A DNA stretch of 64,000 nt from contig JHWW01000001.1 in the NCBI GenBank assembly GCA_000621985.1, positions 608,143 to 672,142 of the forward strand. The letters are read 5' to 3'. Source of the DNA: Lachnospiraceae bacterium V9D3004 (GTDB lineage Bacteria; Bacillota; Clostridia; Lachnospirales; Lachnospiraceae). The translations under genes and the position numbers were made by a program. Under the pieces are notes generated by a model that saw only the letters and a program-made list of their open reading frames with translations, did no database searches and was not told the origin of the DNA. Shown here in pieces: positions 60,226 through 64,000 of the stretch; the stretch's first letter is position 1, and every line of letters begins with the position of its first letter.

Positions 60226-62454
60226 ATGTTAAAAGTATACAAAGGTATATCAAAATATGTTACAAAAATGATAATGCTGTCATTAAGCATGATCATTATA
60301 ATAGCTGTTAATGAAGAAGTGTGTTCAGCATCAGACATGGAGAAAATCGAAAAAGCTTGTGTAGAGGCACTTGAGGTAATAGCTCCGGTAAATAAGGATA
60401 ATCATAATGCAGAGATAGGCGATATCCGTAATGTCGTTGATACAGAAGGTAAGCTTATTGGATATTCCATTGGGTATAGCGTTGATGGTAATCCATGGGG
60501 TTATGCGGTATACAATATTGAGAACGATAATATAAGTGAGTTTGTGTTTGAGAAGAAAGCAGACACTTTATATGATGAACTTGAAGAGAAGGCGGAAGAT
60601 AATTCAGATGTGAATGAGGATGAATTGATTGATTGTATTGTATACAGAGGTGGATTGGATTATTGTATATTTGATGAAGACGGCATGGCTGTTGACAATA
60701 ATATATCAGATTCAGAAGCAGCTATTGGTTTAAGCGATGGACAAACTGTTAATGTTAATGTAAAAGCAGTTGTTAACAGTTCTAATAATGTTAAACTTGG
60801 TTCCGATTCGAATAAAAATACTATAGCAATTGCTAAATCATATTATTATGATCTAAAAACAGATTATTGGAAGATGCATGTAAGAAATGCCAATGGTGAT
60901 GTATATAATTGTATTCCAGAATGGCAGCGTACGACAATTGGATTTGATTATTATATCAAGAATACTCGCAAGTATGGTTGTACAGTTAGTTCCGGTGTCG
61001 GATGTTTAAACTGGATGGGATTATTGGTTAATTCAAGTTTATCTGATACTTATAATACAATATGGGAATATAATAATATGTCAACAGAATACAATAGTGA
61101 ATTTAATACAATGGAATATGTATATGATGGTTTAAGTGAGGAGGACTTATGTAATACACTGAATCACCTGTTTAATAAAATGGGTTCTAAAACGACGGCG
61201 AGATATGTGTATAGACCGACTTTTACAGATATAGAAAACAGTATTCTAAGGAATAGTGAGCCATGTTCGGAATCACATCCTGTTATTATGGGAATAGGTG
61301 GTTATGATTATGACGAAAATGGAGATGCACATTATGAAGGACATTCTGTAATTGTAGATTCGTATATAAAGAAGAAAAAAAGTAATGGAAGTTATGATAA
61401 TTATATTGGCATTTTTCAGAATTATATTGGAGGAAACGGAAGTTTAAACGATCCTAATAGTACATTTGATTTGATAAAATATATAAATTATGATAATCTG
61501 ATGAGTGAAGAAAATATAATGGTGAATGCAATATTGTTTGACAATTTGTCAAGCAGAAATATAAAAGAACCTAAAACAGAATATGTATCCGGAAGCGTTA
61601 TTGAAGTATCGTGCGCAGTTCCAAAGGGAACTAAAAGTGTATATTTTCCAACATGGTCAGCAAATGGGGGACAGGATGATCTGTATTTTCATAAAGGAAC
61701 GATACAGAACGGAACAATAGCAAAATGTTCGATTGACCTGAATATGCATAAAAAGGATAGCGGAATATATTATACACATATATACGCGTATGACTCATAT
61801 GATATGAATGGTAACATACTGGCAATGGATTATTCAATAGCCAACTATATAAAATCAACAATCAGTAACATAGATATAAGTAAAGTGTGGATAAGTGGTT
61901 ACAGGGTAGAGTGTGAATTGCCGACCGGCACCGAATATGTATACGCTCCTACATGGTCAGTAAAGAATGGAAAGGATGATCTTGTTAGATATAATGGTAC
62001 GATATTAAGAAGTTCAAGGAATGATATATGTTATTTTGCAATAGATACAGCTAATCATGCAAATTGTGGTGGCAAATATATTACACAGATCTACGCTTAT
62101 GACAAAAAAAATAATCTGATAGATATTGTGGAAACGACGGCTACTTTATCGACAAGAACATCAATAACAAGCGCTTCCATAAAGAAAAATTCTGATGGTA
62201 ATATTGTGGTAAGTTGTTATGTGCCTGTTGGAACAACAAAAGTGAATTATTCTATATTTGCTACAAATGCCGGAAGATCCGGCGTAAGGGATTATAATGA
62301 AAACATATCTCGTAGTAATGGATATGTATCAAAAACTATAAATCGAAATGAATTCAATAATGTTACAGGGGAATACATTTTAAGAGTGAAAGCATATGAT
62401 TCAAAAGGCCGAATGATTGGAAATGAAGTTCAGGTGTCAAACAATATAAAGTAA
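60226..62454 (+). CDS. Secreted cysteine-peptidase-like protein with three GBS Bsp-like repeats
   Basis: The 742-residue protein has a signal peptide (hydrophobic MIMLSLSMIIIIAV, cleavage near residue 35) and a propeptide-like region at about 40-120. A papain-fold-like domain follows with candidate catalytic Cys252 in YGCTVSSGVGCLNW and His373 in EGHSVIVDSY. The C-terminal part has three GBS Bsp-like repeats starting near 450, 550 and 655. The first two show TWS..NGG/NGK.DDL and YAYD motifs. GBS Bsp-like repeats accompany cell-wall enzymes. Peptidase activity is a guess from residue pattern; C39/C10-type is most similar. The ATG at 60226 follows GGGGGG. Confidence 0.72.
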   Translation: MLKVYKGISKYVTKMIMLSLSMIIIIAVNEEVCSASDMEKIEKACVEALEVIAPVNKDNHNAEIGDIRNVVDTEGKLIGYSIGYSVDGNPWGYAVYNIENDNISEFVFEKKADTLYDELEEKAEDNSDVNEDELIDCIVYRGGLDYCIFDEDGMAVDNNISDSEAAIGLSDGQTVNVNVKAVVNSSNNVKLGSDSNKNTIAIAKSYYYDLKTDYWKMHVRNANGDVYNCIPEWQRTTIGFDYYIKNTRKYGCTVSSGVGCLNWMGLLVNSSLSDTYNTIWEYNNMSTEYNSEFNTMEYVYDGLSEEDLCNTLNHLFNKMGSKTTARYVYRPTFTDIENSILRNSEPCSESHPVIMGIGGYDYDENGDAHYEGHSVIVDSYIKKKKSNGSYDNYIGIFQNYIGGNGSLNDPNSTFDLIKYINYDNLMSEENIMVNAILFDNLSSRNIKEPKTEYVSGSVIEVSCAVPKGTKSVYFPTWSANGGQDDLYFHKGTIQNGTIAKCSIDLNMHKKDSGIYYTHIYAYDSYDMNGNILAMDYSIANYIKSTISNIDISKVWISGYRVECELPTGTEYVYAPTWSVKNGKDDLVRYNGTILRSSRNDICYFAIDTANHANCGGKYITQIYAYDKKNNLIDIVETTATLSTRTSITSASIKKNSDGNIVVSCYVPVGTTKVNYSIFATNAGRSGVRDYNENISRSNGYVSKTINRNEFNNVTGEYILRVKAYDSKGRMIGNEVQVSNNIK

Positions 62455-62479
62455 AAAAGACGGAAAGGAAACGTATATT

Positions 62480-63256
62480 ATGAATAGAACGAAGAATACT
62501 ATCAATATAAAATATATCACCATGGTAATAACGATGACATGCTTAATATCTATTGCTGCTGATGCCGGTCATAATGTATATTCCAAAACAGCCAGTTCAA
62601 GCAGAATTACTATTCAAAAAGGAAAGATATATAAGCTTAAGTACAACAGAAAAAACACATATAAAAGCAGTAATAAAAAGATTGCATCTGTAACAAAGAA
62701 AGGCATTATCAAGGCTGGTAAATGTGGAAAATGTATCGTGAGAGTAATTAGGAATAAAAGAATTGTAAAAAAATACAATGTTGAGGTTGTTATAACAAAT
62801 ACTGTATTGCAACAGGCTTCTTCAACGGCAGAACTTGTACAGGTGACAGCTATCCCCACTCAGACACCGGAAGTACCTTTGTGTACTGCTACGCCTAAGC
62901 CGAAAGATGGAGGATGGATGGTGTATCCGGGGTTTATTATATTTAGAATTGATCCGGTTAATGAAGATAGATCGAGAGTGTATCTTGTAAGGAATGAAAA
63001 TAAAGAAGAGACAGCTTTTGATAATTATTTTAAAGGAGGAATTGAATATATTGTTTTTGAGACACAAAATAAATATATTGGAGATTTACAAAAGAATGAT
63101 CACGTAAATATAGGTTTTTGGTGGGGACTCAATCGTGAAGTAAAGGAAAATACGTTAATATTGAGTTGTAAAAATGGTCAAGATATTGATCTTGGCTCAG
63201 ATGAAGACCCAGTCATACATTACGAAACTCCAGAACCGACACAGGGTCCGGTTTAA
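62480..63256 (+). CDS. Secreted protein with Big_2-like domain
   Basis: The 258-residue protein has an N-terminal signal (TMVITMTCLISIAADAG). A bacterial Ig-like (Big_2) domain follows at about 40-105 (KGKIYKLKYNRKNTYKSSNKKIASVTKKGIIKAGKCGKCIVRV), then a Thr/Pro linker (TAIPTQTPEVPLCTATPKP) and an unrecognised C-terminal domain of about 100 residues, ending in ETPEPTQGPV. It starts 25 bases after the previous gene with GGAAAGGAAA. It is a likely surface or cell-wall-associated protein. Confidence 0.75.
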   Translation: MNRTKNTINIKYITMVITMTCLISIAADAGHNVYSKTASSSRITIQKGKIYKLKYNRKNTYKSSNKKIASVTKKGIIKAGKCGKCIVRVIRNKRIVKKYNVEVVITNTVLQQASSTAELVQVTAIPTQTPEVPLCTATPKPKDGGWMVYPGFIIFRIDPVNEDRSRVYLVRNENKEETAFDNYFKGGIEYIVFETQNKYIGDLQKNDHVNIGFWWGLNREVKENTLILSCKNGQDIDLGSDEDPVIHYETPEPTQGPV

Positions 63257-63391
63257 GGCAGATATGGATTACAGTTATATAGCAAATATCCCTGTTGGAC
63301 TGCTTAAGTCGGATATTGAATTTGTGAAGAATATTTGTATGACAAAATAGTGACTTTTAACAAGTAATCTCTATGCTTGGAGGAATGACAC

Positions 63392-64000
63392 ATGAATAAA
63401 AAAAGAATACTTACCTTATGTTGTATGGCATCCCTTGTTGCAGGATTATTCGGTATCTGTGAGAGCAGTAACGGAAATGCCAAGATCAAAACATTGAATG
63501 TAAAAAAGAGTTTCAGTGTTAAGATGAAGGTCGGAGAGACCATACGGATCAAACCTAAAAAAGCACAGACAGACACTATAAAATTCAGAAGTGATAATAA
63601 AAAGGTTGCAACCGTTAACTCAAAAGGATACATAAAGGCAAAAAAGACGGGTAATGCGAAGATAACCGCAAAAAATTCCACGGCGCAGATAACCGGAAAG
63701 ATTAAGGTAGTAAAGAATAATAGCATCAGAGCAGTAGCAACACCTTCTGTTGAACCTGATAAAAATATAGTTCCGACAAATACTCCGTGTATTACACAAC
63801 CGTTACAAACTCCGGATTTAAGTATTACTAACACTCCGGAGCCGACTTCTTTGGTTGAACCAACAGTATCACCTGATAACAATGATCCAAGAACTTATGA
63901 TCTATGGTTGGATTTTACGATAGATCAAGAGGATATATATGTAGATACAACACATCTTACAGGAACCATGAACCCGTGCTGGGATTGTGTTTTGTTAATA
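63392..64000 (+). CDS. Secreted Big_2-like protein, partial at window edge
   Basis: This frame starts at ATG 63392 after TTGGAGG and stays open to the end of the window. It has a lipoprotein-like or Sec signal (KKRILTLCCMASLVAGLFG). A Big_2-type domain follows (VGETIRIKPKKAQTDTIKF, then SDNKKVATVNSKGYIKAKKT), then a Thr/Pro-rich linker. It resembles the 62480 gene in layout, so a tandem family of surface proteins is likely. The 3' end is outside the window. Confidence 0.75.
   Translation, partial: MNKKRILTLCCMASLVAGLFGICESSNGNAKIKTLNVKKSFSVKMKVGETIRIKPKKAQTDTIKFRSDNKKVATVNSKGYIKAKKTGNAKITAKNSTAQITGKIKVVKNNSIRAVATPSVEPDKNIVPTNTPCITQPLQTPDLSITNTPEPTSLVEPTVSPDNNDPRTYDLWLDFTIDQEDIYVDTTHLTGTMNPCWDCVLLI

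Overview
The window looks like a chromosomal segment of a low-to-medium GC Gram-positive anaerobe of class Clostridia, most likely Lachnospiraceae. This is inferred from strong AGGAGG-type ribosome binding sites, the housekeeping gene order, an alpha2-type GlyRS, HemZ, a DegV protein, BspA-like leucine-rich-repeat and Big_2-like surface proteins, and a class B sortase. No transposase, integrase or CRISPR array is visible.

Layout. (1) 1-8.8 kb is a housekeeping block: rpmB, asp23/yloU, fakA/yloV, recG, a reverse-strand tRNA-Leu(CAA), polA and coaE. (2) 8.9-12.6 kb is an RNA-quality-control-like locus: a WYL regulator, a tRNA-mimicking Y-RNA-like RNA and a Ro60/TROVE-like (DUF2828) vWA protein, followed by about 600 bp of large palindromes and 58-bp tandem repeats. 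(3) 12.6-22.7 kb holds relA/spoT, a metallo-beta-lactamase-fold hydrolase, hemZ, an HD-GYP protein, aspS, galM, degV and a cytidylate-kinase-like gene. (4) 22.7-30.7 kb encodes cell-surface functions: a PKTG-anchored protein with its class B sortase, AzlC/AzlD, a FliD_C-like orphan, a degenerate CbiT-like protein and a BspA-type LRR protein.

(5) 30.8-43 kb is a sulfur and cysteine island and the most striking metabolic part. A Cys-rich leader peptide precedes cysK. Then come a JAMM protease, a sulfur-carrier/E1/rhodanese fusion, a family 2A encapsulin shell, a cysteine desulfurase with a long disordered N-terminal cargo-type extension, serine acetyltransferase, a second sulfur carrier, a second E1, a second JAMM protease, a TusA-like protein, IscS, IscU and a PatB-type C-S lyase. 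Together they suggest a protein-thiocarboxylate route to cysteine coupled to an encapsulated desulfurase. The cysK and iscS promoters share an ACCTA-N9-TAGG dyad that could be one operator.

(6) 43-57.5 kb is mostly core: pyridoxamine kinase, radical SAM, CPBP protease, lytic transglycosylase, split PurO/PurH-type purine genes, cspA, an M16C peptidase, era, recO, glyS and a membrane HD-GYP protein. (7) 57.5-64 kb is visibly more AT-rich and accessory. It holds an Agr-type GHKL kinase and LytTR regulator (both reverse) interleaved with two near-identical 250-bp cassettes. Each cassette has a LytTR-style direct repeat, a promoter and an identical 17-residue Trp-rich peptide. Downstream are secreted proteins with GBS-Bsp-like and Big_2-like domains, the last cut by the window edge. 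The peptide/two-component cassette is the best candidate for an undescribed signalling or effector system. The Y-RNA/DUF2828 locus and the encapsulin-sulfur island are the other two major finds.
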